This document shows, piece after piece, positions 34,140 through 42,779 of a stretch of 64,000 nt of DNA. The notes under the pieces were generated by a model. The model was not told the DNA's origin and made no database searches. It was given only the letters and a program-made list of their open reading frames with translations. Both the position numbers and the translations under genes were made by a program. The DNA comes from Pedobacter cryotolerans (GTDB taxonomy: Bacteria; Bacteroidota; Bacteroidia; Sphingobacteriales; Sphingobacteriaceae). The DNA lies in the NCBI RefSeq assembly GCF_005116475.1, contig NZ_SWBO01000007.1:164281-228280 (forward strand), written 5' to 3'. Every line of letters starts with the position of its first letter. Position 1 is the first letter of the stretch.

Positions 34140-36131
34140 ATGGATCAGCTGTTTAACAGAAAATATATTATTCAAGGTTTATTTGTTGTACTTGCACTAA
34201 TTTTAATAGGCAAGCTTTTTTATATACAGGTAGCTACCGACAAATATTTTTTGAATGCCAACAGTAATGCCTTGCGTAAATCATATGTTTTTCCGGCTAG
34301 AGGAGTAATTTTAGACCGAAATAATAAAATTTTAGCGCAAAACCAACCTACTTACGATTTATTGGTAACTCCAAAATTGGTTCAACCTTTTGATACAATT
34401 TCTCTGTGTAAGCTAATTGATATCGATATGCCAACTTTTAGAGAGAAACTAAGAAAAGCAACAGTAAGATCGAGGTTTCAATCTTCAATATTTCAAAAAT
34501 TACTCTCGGTACAAACTTATGCCGCCTTGCAAGAGAAACTCTCTAATTTCCCGGGTTTTGAGGTGCAAAAAAGAACAATCAGATATTATCCAGACAGTGT
34601 TGCCGCACAGTTTTTAGGTTTTATGAGAGAGGTTAATCAAGTAGATATTGATAAATACGAAGGTTATTATAAACCTGGCGACTACATTGGAAAAACTGGG
34701 ATAGAAAAATCATACGAGGAATATTTAAGAGGAACAAAAGGAGTTAGACATATTCTTTATAATGCTAAAAACGTAGCACAAGGTAGTTATGATGATGGGA
34801 GATTAGATTCTCTTTCTATAGCCGGCGATAACATTGTTTCTACAATTGATAGTAGAATACAAAAGTTAGGTGAAGAATTATTAGCCAATAAAGTGGGTAG
34901 TGTGGTTGCAATTGAACCCAGCACTGGAGAAATATTGGCTTTTGTGAGCAGCCCGGGTTATGATCCAAACAAATTGGTAGGTAATAATTTTAGTCCAAAT
35001 TATAGACAATTTACAGCCAATCCATACCGCCCCTTATTTATTAGACCACTGCAAGGAAAGTATTCTCCAGGCTCTGCTTTTAAGCCTTTAGATGCATTAA
35101 TTGCGTTGAGCGAAGGAGTTGTAAACCCAAACACTACTATCTTTTGCCCAGGGTACTATATTGCGGGAAACAGAAAACTTAGCTGCGAACACCGAGATTT
35201 AAACACCAACTTAAGATGGGGTCTTTCTCGTTCATGCAACACCTATTTTTGGAGTATTTTCGCCAAAATGTTAACCAAAAATGGATCATCAAGAGCAAAG
35301 CAACAAGCTGCTTATGATGTTTGGCAAAATAAAGTAAGGAAATTTGGCATTGGTGATACTTTAGGTATAGATTTACCAAGCGAAAAAGCATTTAAATTGT
35401 ACCGACCAAAAGATTATACCCAAATGTATGGCAAACGTTGGGGTAATACTACCATTATCTCACTAGCCATCGGACAAGGTGAAATAAGTACTACTCCGCT
35501 GCAAATGGCCAATATTATGGCAATTATTGCCAATCGTGGTTATTATCTTAAACCACATGTGGTAAAAGCCATAGGCGATGAAAAAAAAATAGACCCCAAA
35601 TACAAACAAAAGCATTTTGTAGATATTGATGCGAAACATTTTGAACCAGTTATTGATGGTATGCAGGATGCAGTTAATACAAATACTGGTACGGCCACCG
35701 AATCGAGGATTAGAAATATTTTAATGTGTGGTAAAACCGGAACTGTACAAAATAACCGTGGTAAAAATCACTCTGTATTTATCGGCTTTGCCCCAAGAGA
35801 TAACCCTAAAATTGCTATTGCTGTTATTATAGAAAATGGAGGTTATGGTGGTGCATACGCCGCTCCTATTGCCAGTTTTATTACCGAAAAATATTTAACT
35901 GATTCGCTTGAGCCTAGAAGAATAAACGGCGCTACTTTGCAGCAGTATAAAGATGATAATTTGTTACCTGCTTTAAAAATGGATAAACCTAAAAAACCAT
36001 TAAGCAAAGCCGATAGCACAAAAGCAGATAGTTTAAAAAAGAGGCCGTTACCTGCAAAACAAAATGTTGCAATAAATAAATTTAATAAAGAAGCCATTTT
36101 ACCAAAGAACAATGCAGCAGCAAAGCAATAA
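34140..36131 (+). CDS. mrdA: Penicillin-binding protein 2 (elongasome transpeptidase)
   Basis: The 663-residue class B PBP crosslinks lateral-wall peptidoglycan. N-terminal transmembrane helix (about 10-30), a PBP dimerisation domain, then the transpeptidase domain with SxxK (Ser312-Ala-Phe-Lys315), SxN (Ser365-Cys-Asn367) and KTG (about 525, CGKTGTVQN). All three catalytic motifs are intact. The C-terminus is Lys-rich and extended. It overlaps rodA by 20 nt and follows mreD by zero gap, so the operon is tightly coupled. Confidence 0.96.
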   Translation: MDQLFNRKYIIQGLFVVLALILIGKLFYIQVATDKYFLNANSNALRKSYVFPARGVILDRNNKILAQNQPTYDLLVTPKLVQPFDTISLCKLIDIDMPTFREKLRKATVRSRFQSSIFQKLLSVQTYAALQEKLSNFPGFEVQKRTIRYYPDSVAAQFLGFMREVNQVDIDKYEGYYKPGDYIGKTGIEKSYEEYLRGTKGVRHILYNAKNVAQGSYDDGRLDSLSIAGDNIVSTIDSRIQKLGEELLANKVGSVVAIEPSTGEILAFVSSPGYDPNKLVGNNFSPNYRQFTANPYRPLFIRPLQGKYSPGSAFKPLDALIALSEGVVNPNTTIFCPGYYIAGNRKLSCEHRDLNTNLRWGLSRSCNTYFWSIFAKMLTKNGSSRAKQQAAYDVWQNKVRKFGIGDTLGIDLPSEKAFKLYRPKDYTQMYGKRWGNTTIISLAIGQGEISTTPLQMANIMAIIANRGYYLKPHVVKAIGDEKKIDPKYKQKHFVDIDAKHFEPVIDGMQDAVNTNTGTATESRIRNILMCGKTGTVQNNRGKNHSVFIGFAPRDNPKIAIAVIIENGGYGGAYAAPIASFITEKYLTDSLEPRRINGATLQQYKDDNLLPALKMDKPKKPLSKADSTKADSLKKRPLPAKQNVAINKFNKEAILPKNNAAAKQ

Positions 36132-37374
36132 ATTTTTCTTTAATGTAGATTGGATCACCATTCTATTGTATGTTGCTTTATGCTTAATTGGCTTCATTAA
36201 TATTTACGCAACAGAATTTAATCCAGATATTTCTACAGATTTTAGATTGAGCTCTAGTTATGGTAAGCAATTAATTTTTATTGGCACTGGCTTGGTTCTA
36301 GGTTTTTCTATTTTACTGTTTGATGCCAAATTTTTCAGTGTGTTTGCACCAGTTATTTATGGCGTAACAATGGTTTTATTAGTGGTGGTTTTGGTAATTG
36401 GCCGAGATGTTGGCGGTAACCAAGCTTGGATAGCCATTGGCTCGTTCAGGTTGCAGCCCTCAGAATTTGCTAAATTTGGTACAGCTTTATTACTGGCTCG
36501 TTACATTAGTTCTTTTAATGTTAAACTCAATTCGTTAAAACCAATTTTAATTGCTGCCGCGATTATAGTTTTACCCATGACATTGATCATGTTACAACCA
36601 GATGCTGGCTCAACTTTGGTGTTTTTATCGTTTATGTTTCCATTGTATAGAGAAGGTTTGCCAGGCTATTTGCTACTTATTTTTTGGGGAATGGTTTTGC
36701 TATTTGTTCTAAACCTTTACTTGGCTCCAACTATTCTTATTGTCTCAATATTACTTTTAGGTGCAATATTTATTTATTTTAACCGTAAAAGGCAACAAAA
36801 AATAATTAGCATTGGTATTATTACTTTATTGGCAATTGGCTACCTATTTATTGCTAAAGTATTATTTGATCATGTATTACAAAAGCATCAACGTGCTCGT
36901 ATCGAACTTATTTTAGGCTTAACTAAAGACAATAAAGGGGTTGGTTATAATGTAATCCAGTCGCAAACAGCTATTGGCGCAGGACAGCTAACTGGTAGAG
37001 GATTTTTACAAGGCACACAAACTAAATTTAAATTTGTACCTGCACAAAGTACCGATTTTATTTTTTCTACCGTAGGCGAAGAATGGGGTTTTGCAGGTTG
37101 TTTTGTAGTAATCTCTCTTTACGTGTTTTTATTACTTCGTGTAATTAACATCGCAGAGCGACAAAGATCATCATTTTCTAGGGTATACGGCTATTGCATG
37201 GCCTGCATCATCTTTTTCCATGTGTTTATCAATATTAGCATGGCTATAGGTATTATGCCAGTTATTGGCATCCCACTTCCTTTTATTAGTTACGGAGGAT
37301 CTTCTTTATGGAGTTTTACAGTTTTACTCTTTATCTTTTTAAAGTTAGATTCGAATAGGATGGGATTTATTTAG
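36112..37374 (+). CDS. rodA: Peptidoglycan polymerase RodA (SEDS)
   Basis: The 420-residue SEDS glycosyltransferase polymerises lipid II in the elongasome with PBP2. It has about ten hydrophobic helices with the family words GGNQAWIAIGSFRLQPSEFAK, LQPDAGSTLVFLSF (catalytic Asp region) and STDFIFSTVGEEWGFAG, ending GIPLPFISYGGSSLW. Length is normal. It is the last gene of the operon and overlaps mrdA by 20 nt. A TCATATCGAACG-family repeat follows. Confidence 0.96.
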   Translation: MQQQSNKFFFNVDWITILLYVALCLIGFINIYATEFNPDISTDFRLSSSYGKQLIFIGTGLVLGFSILLFDAKFFSVFAPVIYGVTMVLLVVVLVIGRDVGGNQAWIAIGSFRLQPSEFAKFGTALLLARYISSFNVKLNSLKPILIAAAIIVLPMTLIMLQPDAGSTLVFLSFMFPLYREGLPGYLLLIFWGMVLLFVLNLYLAPTILIVSILLLGAIFIYFNRKRQQKIISIGIITLLAIGYLFIAKVLFDHVLQKHQRARIELILGLTKDNKGVGYNVIQSQTAIGAGQLTGRGFLQGTQTKFKFVPAQSTDFIFSTVGEEWGFAGCFVVISLYVFLLLRVINIAERQRSSFSRVYGYCMACIIFFHVFINISMAIGIMPVIGIPLPFISYGGSSLWSFTVLLFIFLKLDSNRMGFI

Positions 37375-37382
37375 CAAAATCA

Positions 37383-37518
37383 CGTCATATCGAACGCAGC
37401 GAAGCGAGGAGACATCTCTTTGCTAATGGGATCACAAACTTATTTCAAGCACAACAACATTCAATGCTAAATAAGCTCATAGACTTCTCATTCGCGAAAT
37501 GCTCATATCGAAGTGACG
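37383..37518. repeat. TCATATCGAACG-family dispersed repeat
   Basis: Begins CGTCATATCGAACGCAGCG and ends CATATCGAAGTGACG, like 27431-27571, with a different middle. It lies between convergent rodA and the acidic hypothetical gene. Confidence 0.75.
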
Positions 37519-37528
37519 ATTAGAAAAC

Positions 37529-38677
37529 CTATCTAAATCTTTGATTTAACAATTCGTAAAATTTATCAACCGTAGCTTGTTTAGCTGTCCAGTTGTTTTT
37601 TACAGCATAATTTTTTTGGAAAAAGTTATCTGCGCTTTCAAAATCAGGAAGTTTATTTGCCAAATCAATTGCTTCAGCATAAGCCAAATTGTAGCCGTTA
37701 AATAAATCTTTAATGTAAAGCAACTTATCATTTAGGTTTATAGCCTGCTTTAAATCAGAAATTTTTGCAGTATTTGTGGTATTCACATTTATACTTCTCG
37801 ATTTTGCTAACAAGTCGTTTAAAGTGGTTTTATAGGTTGGGTCTTCAACAGGCTCAACATTATTAACTTCAACAGTTTCTACTGGAGCTACAGCTAAGGT
37901 TAATTCTTCTTTCTCAATAGGAAAATTTTCTTCTATTTTGACTAAAAATGGCTCAGGACCAATCTCATCTTCATCAGTTTCTGCGGCTTCATCTTTATTT
38001 AGCTGTTCTCTCAATTTTATCTTCTCGGCTAAAACGCGTTCTTCTTCATCACTTAATGGCCTATTAAAAAGTTGTTCAACGCTCTTCTCTTCAAATTCAA
38101 ACTTTTCATCAGTGTTTATTGAATTTTCATCAATAATGAAGTGATCATCATCATTTGAATCAGTTTGAGATTTTTCCGAAATGGTTTCATGCTCACTGTG
38201 ATCATTCAAAATAAATTCGAATGTAGACGGTTCAGAATCTAATTTAAAAACCTCTTTTTCTATCTCTTCAAGACCAACAACTGGTTCTTCTACCAAATCT
38301 TCATCAAAATCAGAATTAACTTTTGCGGTATATATTTCATTTTCTTCGACTACTTCTGCTTCGTTAGCCTTATCATTATTTTCTGCAAATGTAATTTCTT
38401 CTAGCTGATCTTCTTCGTGTGTATCATCAGGCAATACCGCTTTATTAAATACAACAGCATCATTTTCATGTATAGTTTCAGTATCATTAACTTGTGGCTT
38501 TACATTTAACTTTTTAATGATTTGAACATGATCTGCTAAAAAATTCGCGTTAGCATGAAAAAGCTCTAACTCTAACTCGTTGAATTTTTGAGGGTTTTGA
38601 GATAAATATTGATATTGATCATTTAACTCATTTAGTATCAATCCTAATTTCTTAAAAAGATCTTCTTGTTTTATCAT
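37529..38677 (-). CDS. Acidic protein of unknown function with long disordered centre
   Basis: The 382-residue protein has an N-terminal helical region (LFKKLGLILNELNDQYQYL, about 1-60), then a very acidic Glu/Asp/Asn-rich stretch of low complexity (about 65-270), and a structured C-terminal part (TTLNDLLAKSRSINVNTTN and ADNFFQKNYAVKNNWTAKQATVDKFYELLNQRF). No signal or membrane helix is evident. I do not recognise a family. It is divergent from tdk with a 16-bp palindrome between them. Confidence 0.75.
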   Translation of the reverse strand: MIKQEDLFKKLGLILNELNDQYQYLSQNPQKFNELELELFHANANFLADHVQIIKKLNVKPQVNDTETIHENDAVVFNKAVLPDDTHEEDQLEEITFAENNDKANEAEVVEENEIYTAKVNSDFDEDLVEEPVVGLEEIEKEVFKLDSEPSTFEFILNDHSEHETISEKSQTDSNDDDHFIIDENSINTDEKFEFEEKSVEQLFNRPLSDEEERVLAEKIKLREQLNKDEAAETDEDEIGPEPFLVKIEENFPIEKEELTLAVAPVETVEVNNVEPVEDPTYKTTLNDLLAKSRSINVNTTNTAKISDLKQAINLNDKLLYIKDLFNGYNLAYAEAIDLANKLPDFESADNFFQKNYAVKNNWTAKQATVDKFYELLNQRFR

Positions 38678-38795
38678 GGTAGCTTAACGAAAAAATGGGC
38701 GATTTATGTTAATAAATGACAATCAAAAGTACTATAAATTTCTTTTATATTTCGGCTGGATATTTATATCTTAATGTAGATGAGGAGAGAACGAT

Positions 38796-38843
38796 AATTT
38801 GCTTTTATATGTCAGTCGATTAAATTGCATATAAAAGCAAATT
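38796..38843. repeat. 16-bp perfect palindrome between the acidic gene and tdk
   Basis: AATTTGCTTTTATATG (38796-38811) and CATATAAAAGCAAATT (38828-38843) are exact reverse complements around a 16-nt loop. It sits upstream of both divergent genes, so it is not a terminator. A candidate -7-like TACCTTTA for tdk lies at 38863. Confidence 0.75.
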
Positions 38844-38873
38844 TATCTAAGTTTGGCTAAAATACCTTTACAA

Positions 38874-39449
38874 ATGTTATTCAGCGAGCAAAACTTTAGA
38901 AGAGGAGAATTTTGTGGAAGCATCGAAGTAATTTGCGGCTCTATGTTCTCTGGTAAAACCGAAGAATTAATTAGACGATTAAAGAGAGCACAAATAGCAA
39001 AGCTGAATGTAGAAATTTTTAAGCCAAAAACTGATACGAGATATGACGAAACTGCTGTAGTTTCGCATGATTTAAACTCTATTCAATCAACTCCAGTAAA
39101 CAGTTCATCAGCCATTCTATTGTTAGGAACCAATACCCAAGTTGTTGGCATTGATGAAGCCCAATTTTTTGATGATGAACTTCCAGAAGTTTGCAATAAA
39201 TTAGCACTAAAAGGAATTAGGGTAATTATTGCTGGTTTAGACATGGATTTTCAAGGTAAACCTTTTGGTCCGATGCCAGCCTTATTAGCCATTGCCGAAC
39301 ACGTTACAAAAGTAAATGCAGTTTGTATGCAATGTGGCAGCCCGGCGGTTTACTCTTACCGAACTGTGGTTAACGATACAAAAATACTTTTAGGAGAAAA
39401 AGACAGCTATGAACCGCGTTGCCGAGCTTGTTACAATATGCTGGGCTAA
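38874..39449 (+). CDS. tdk: Thymidine kinase
   Basis: The 191-residue enzyme phosphorylates thymidine in nucleotide salvage. P-loop GSMFSGKT (22-29), NHDP-like region VVSHDLNS, Glu in [17 protein letters not shown], and a C-terminal zinc site formed by CMQCGS and PRCRACYN are present. The ATG at 38874 is chosen because the family starts near MLF and because an in-frame TTG at 38853 overlaps likely promoter sequence. Confidence 0.95.
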   Translation: MLFSEQNFRRGEFCGSIEVICGSMFSGKTEELIRRLKRAQIAKLNVEIFKPKTDTRYDETAVVSHDLNSIQSTPVNSSSAILLLGTNTQVVGIDEAQFFDDELPEVCNKLALKGIRVIIAGLDMDFQGKPFGPMPALLAIAEHVTKVNAVCMQCGSPAVYSYRTVVNDTKILLGEKDSYEPRCRACYNMLG

Positions 39450-39488
39450 TCAGTTTGTAATTTTCAGTTAACAGTTTCAAATTAAACT

Positions 39489-39686
39489 ATGAAAATTCTT
39501 AATCAAGATACACCAACGGGCGAATTAAATGACCTAAAAGTTGGTGATAAAATTAGTAACGGAATAGGAACTTTTGGGGAAATCGATTCTATTATATTTG
39601 AAAGTGGAGATGGCTATTGGGAGTATACATTTGCTTTAGTTGGAGGCGATTTTATCCAAGTAAAAAAGCTTATTCCAACCTGTTAA
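39489..39686 (+). CDS. Small protein of unknown function
   Basis: The 65-residue protein MKILNQDTPTGELNDLKVGDKISNG has a beta-rich small domain with FESGDGYWEYTFALVGGDF. No signal or membrane segment. It is 39 nt downstream of tdk on the same strand and may be co-transcribed. Short but with sensible composition and a good ATG. Function unknown. Confidence 0.6.
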   Translation: MKILNQDTPTGELNDLKVGDKISNGIGTFGEIDSIIFESGDGYWEYTFALVGGDFIQVKKLIPTC

Positions 39687-39864
39687 ACATCCCTTTTTCG
39701 CTTATTTTCCTCTTCTAGAAATCTACTTCCCAATCATCAATATGCTACTTTTTATATTTGATTAAAATTAGTATGCTTGTCTCTTTTGCACCCTAAAATA
39801 GTCGCATAGCCGCATCTTATTGTTATAATCATTACCTAAATTAGTGTAACTAAATATAAGTGTA

Positions 39865-40281
39865 ATGACAAAAGAAATCTGGGCTAATTTACCCGTTGCT
39901 AACATTAACAAATCTGTAGAATTTTTCACAAAAATGGGTTTCGAAAAAAACGAAAGATTTCCATTTACAGATACCATGGCCTCTTTTTTTATCGGCGAAA
40001 AAAGTCGCTTTGTAATGATGTTATTTAGAAATGATGTGATAGAAGGTTTTTGTGGCAATAAAGTTTCTGATACGAGTAAAGGAACAGAAGTATTATTTTC
40101 CATAGATGCAGAAAGCCCCCAAGAAGTAGACCAGATGCTACAAAAAGCTGAAGACGCAGGCGGCACCATTTATGCACATGGCGGCGAAAAAGATGGCTGG
40201 ATGTATGGTGGTGGTTTTATTGACCTTGATGGACATAGATGGAATTTGCTACACATGGATTTTAGTAAAATGGGAAAGTAA
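39865..40281 (+). CDS. VOC (glyoxalase/bleomycin-resistance) family protein
   Basis: The 138-residue protein carries the vicinal-oxygen-chelate fold marks IWANLPVANINKSVEFFTKMGFEKNERF, then DTMASFFIGEKSRFVMMLF and the C-terminal GGGFIDLDGHRWNLLHMD. One module as is usual for dimeric members. Substrate cannot be predicted. The C-terminal DGHRWNLL segment with a Glu/His pattern is consistent with metal binding, but a full metal set was not verified. It is possibly in a loose cluster with the following START-type gene. Confidence 0.85.
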   Translation: MTKEIWANLPVANINKSVEFFTKMGFEKNERFPFTDTMASFFIGEKSRFVMMLFRNDVIEGFCGNKVSDTSKGTEVLFSIDAESPQEVDQMLQKAEDAGGTIYAHGGEKDGWMYGGGFIDLDGHRWNLLHMDFSKMGK

Positions 40282-40296
40282 TTTCACAGATTTTTC

Positions 40297-40370
40297 TATC
40301 GGTCGGTGTCTCACCGACAGAGACAATATAACAATATAATAATTTCGGCGGGTGGAGACACCAGCCGATA
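40297..40370. repeat. CGGCAGGTG/CACCTGCCG-family repeat
   Basis: CTATCGGTCGGTGTCTCACCGAC at the left and CGGCGGGTGGAGACACCAGCCGATA at the right each form stems and together are close to inverse copies. A compact relative lies at 42741-42762. Confidence 0.7.
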
Positions 40371-40406
40371 AATAAATAAAATATAGAAACTTTTAATTTA
40401 GTTATT

Positions 40407-40856
40407 ATGGATTTTAATATAGAAATAAACGCAAGTAAGGAGAAGGTTTGGGATATACTTCTTGGCAAAGAAACCTATCCACAATGGACTAAAGCTTTTA
40501 GTGAAGATTCTAACGTAATTACCGACTGGAAAAAAGGAAGTAAAGCACTATTTCATGATGGCAATAATAAAGGTATGGTTTCGAGAATAGCTGAAAATAT
40601 TCCAAATGAATTTCTATCTATTGAGCATTTAGGAATGTATGATAATGGCGTAGAAGATTATGAAAGTGAACAGGTAAAAATGTGGGCGGGAGCAAAAGAA
40701 AATTATACCCTTACTAACGTAGATGGTAAAACCAATCTTCATATTTATATGGAAATGGATGAAAATGATGCCAATAAGCCTATGATTGATATGTTTGCGG
40801 ATATGTGGCCAAAAGCTTTGGCAAAAGTTAAAGAATTGGCGGAAAAAGTTGACTAA
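40407..40856 (+). CDS. SRPBCC/AHSA1-type START-fold protein
   Basis: The 149-residue protein shows the START-like start MDFNIEINASKEKVWDILLGKETYPQW and the C-terminal FADMWPKALAKVKELAEK helix. In Bacteroidota such proteins are widespread, and the ligand is usually unknown. It has no signal peptide. It follows the VOC protein by about 125 nt with a repeat between them, so the pairing may be accidental. Confidence 0.85.
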   Translation: MDFNIEINASKEKVWDILLGKETYPQWTKAFSEDSNVITDWKKGSKALFHDGNNKGMVSRIAENIPNEFLSIEHLGMYDNGVEDYESEQVKMWAGAKENYTLTNVDGKTNLHIYMEMDENDANKPMIDMFADMWPKALAKVKELAEKVD

Positions 40857-40925
40857 ATGTTATTAAACACATAGACACATAGGAAAAGCTAATATCTATG
40901 TGACTATGTGTTAAAAATTAATAAC

Positions 40926-42566
40926 TTACCCCAAACTCCTACCCGTATTAATTACTTTTACACCATTAAATCTGGTAGTTGCACTGCCGTGAGAAACCGC
41001 ACTTACTTGGCTGGGCTGACCCTTACCATCAGAAAAAGTACCTCCTAAACGGTAATCGGCTTTGCCACAAAGTTTGGCGCATGAATTCCAGAATTCCTGA
41101 GTATTAGATTGGTAAGAAGCATCTTTAAACATGCCTACAATTTTTCCATCTTTTACTTCGTAGGCTAATTGTGCGCTAAATTGGAAATTGTACCGCTGCT
41201 GATCGATAGAATAAGAATTACGACCAAACATGTAAATTCCTTTTTCTACATCCTTTACCATATCTGCAGCAGTTAATTCAGTGTTGCCTGGTGCTAATGA
41301 AACATTTGGCATCCGCTGAAATTGAATGCTATCCCAACTATCAGCATAACAACAACCTTGCGATTCTTTCAATCCCAAAATATGAGCCTGATCTCTTATG
41401 GTTTGATAATTAACTAAAATTCCGTTTTTAATGATATCCCATTTGCCACATTTCACCCCTTCATCATCGTAGCCAACTGCACCTAATGAGCCTACTTCTA
41501 ATTTATCGGCAATTACATTTACCTGATCGCTGCCGAAATTAAATTTCTTAGTTTCCCATTTATCTAAAGTTAAAAAACTTGTACCTGCATAATTGGCTTC
41601 GTAACCTAAAACGCGGTCTAATTCTGTAGGGTGCCCAACAGATTCGTGAATGGTTAAAAATAAATGTGATGGATCTAAAATCAAATCGTATTTACCAGCT
41701 GGAACTGGTTTGGCTTTTAGCTTTTCAGTGATGTGAACAGTTGCTTCTTTTACATCTTCGAGCATATCGTAACGTTTTTTGTACATCGTTACTGGGCCGC
41801 CTTTTATTTTTTCTTCATCTTTGGGGGTCAGATATTCAAATCCCATTCCCATTGGGGCGCTTAAAGCATTTCTCGTTTCAAATTTGCCACTACCAGCATC
41901 AATTTTAGTAACGGTAAAGTTTGGCCAAATGCGATGAATATCTTGGTCGATATAAGAACCATCAGTTGAAGCAAAATACTTCTGCTCATTGATCATAAAG
42001 ATATTTGAGTTTACATATTTAGCTCCACCTTTTAATGCTTCGCTATTGATATTGAGCAACATATCTACCTTTTCTGGTATAGGAACTGCAAATGCATTCA
42101 CCTCAATTGGTGTTTTCCAGCTTACCTCTCCATAACCTTTTTGTGGAGCAAGTTGCACGGCCTCTGTCATTAGTTTGGCATTACCTTTGGCAATAGCCAC
42201 CGCCAATTCTGCTGCTTTTGATATACTACCATTGTCCATATTATTGGTTGCAGCAAAACCCCAACATCCATTTACTAAAACTCTTACTCCTAAACCATAC
42301 GATTCGCCATTGGCTACATTATCAACCCTGTTATCTCTAGTAGCTACCACCTGATTTAAGTATCTGCCAATGCGAACATCGGCATAAGATGCACCTTTAG
42401 ATTTGGCTGCGTTTAAAGCAACATCAGCCATTTGTTTTTTTAGCTTAACATCAACGGGTGTTAAAGCTTCTTCAACAGAAATCATTCTGCCGAAAGTATT
42501 TAGGCTAGGTAACATGGCTGCTCCTGTGCCTATACCGGTCATATATAGAAAATCTCTTCTTCTCAA
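40926..42566 (-). CDS. TldD-type metalloprotease homologue (second TldD copy)
   Basis: The 546-residue protein is of the TldD/PmbA family, which acts with TldE as a Zn-dependent peptidase. It has HESVGH (His307-Glu308-xxx-His312, HExxxH zinc motif), and the later segments EGKWDIIKNGILVNYQTIRDQAH and QCCYADSWDSIQ. The N-terminus MRRRDFLYMTGIGTGAAMLP has a Tat-like RRxFL signal. The start is TTG. No in-frame ATG stands before the RRRDFL motif, and a downstream Met at residue 9 would lose the signal. It lies 213 nt after tldE, with repeats between, and closely resembles the first copy. Confidence 0.88.
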   Translation of the reverse strand: MRRRDFLYMTGIGTGAAMLPSLNTFGRMISVEEALTPVDVKLKKQMADVALNAAKSKGASYADVRIGRYLNQVVATRDNRVDNVANGESYGLGVRVLVNGCWGFAATNNMDNGSISKAAELAVAIAKGNAKLMTEAVQLAPQKGYGEVSWKTPIEVNAFAVPIPEKVDMLLNINSEALKGGAKYVNSNIFMINEQKYFASTDGSYIDQDIHRIWPNFTVTKIDAGSGKFETRNALSAPMGMGFEYLTPKDEEKIKGGPVTMYKKRYDMLEDVKEATVHITEKLKAKPVPAGKYDLILDPSHLFLTIHESVGHPTELDRVLGYEANYAGTSFLTLDKWETKKFNFGSDQVNVIADKLEVGSLGAVGYDDEGVKCGKWDIIKNGILVNYQTIRDQAHILGLKESQGCCYADSWDSIQFQRMPNVSLAPGNTELTAADMVKDVEKGIYMFGRNSYSIDQQRYNFQFSAQLAYEVKDGKIVGMFKDASYQSNTQEFWNSCAKLCGKADYRLGGTFSDGKGQPSQVSAVSHGSATTRFNGVKVINTGRSLG

Positions 42567-42633
42567 TTTGTTAGGTTTAATTTTAATAAGGTCTCTTCGA
42601 GGCCGCGAAACGCCTTTTTAATAAACAAAAATT

Positions 42634-42706
42634 TGTCATTCTGAGGAACGAAGAATCTCATAGTTTAAATGCATTAAAGAGATTCTTCACTACGTTCAGA
42701 ATGACA
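42634..42706. repeat. GTCATTCTGA-family palindromic repeat
   Basis: TGTCATTCTGAGGAACGAAGAATCTC on the left and GAGATTCTTCACTACGTTCAG followed by AATGACA on the right. Related to 19910-19982. Confidence 0.8.
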
Positions 42707-42740
42707 AAGCGTGCTAAAATTGTATGTCAAAACTTCTTTT

Positions 42741-42762
42741 CGGCAGGTGAGGACACCTGCCG
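42741..42762. repeat. CGGCAGGTG palindrome
   Basis: CGGCAGGTG (42741-42749), AGGA loop, CACCTGCCG (42754-42762): a compact perfect hairpin in the gap between the TldE and second TldD genes. Confidence 0.8.
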
Positions 42763-42779
42763 ATAGCTTTCGATGCTAA

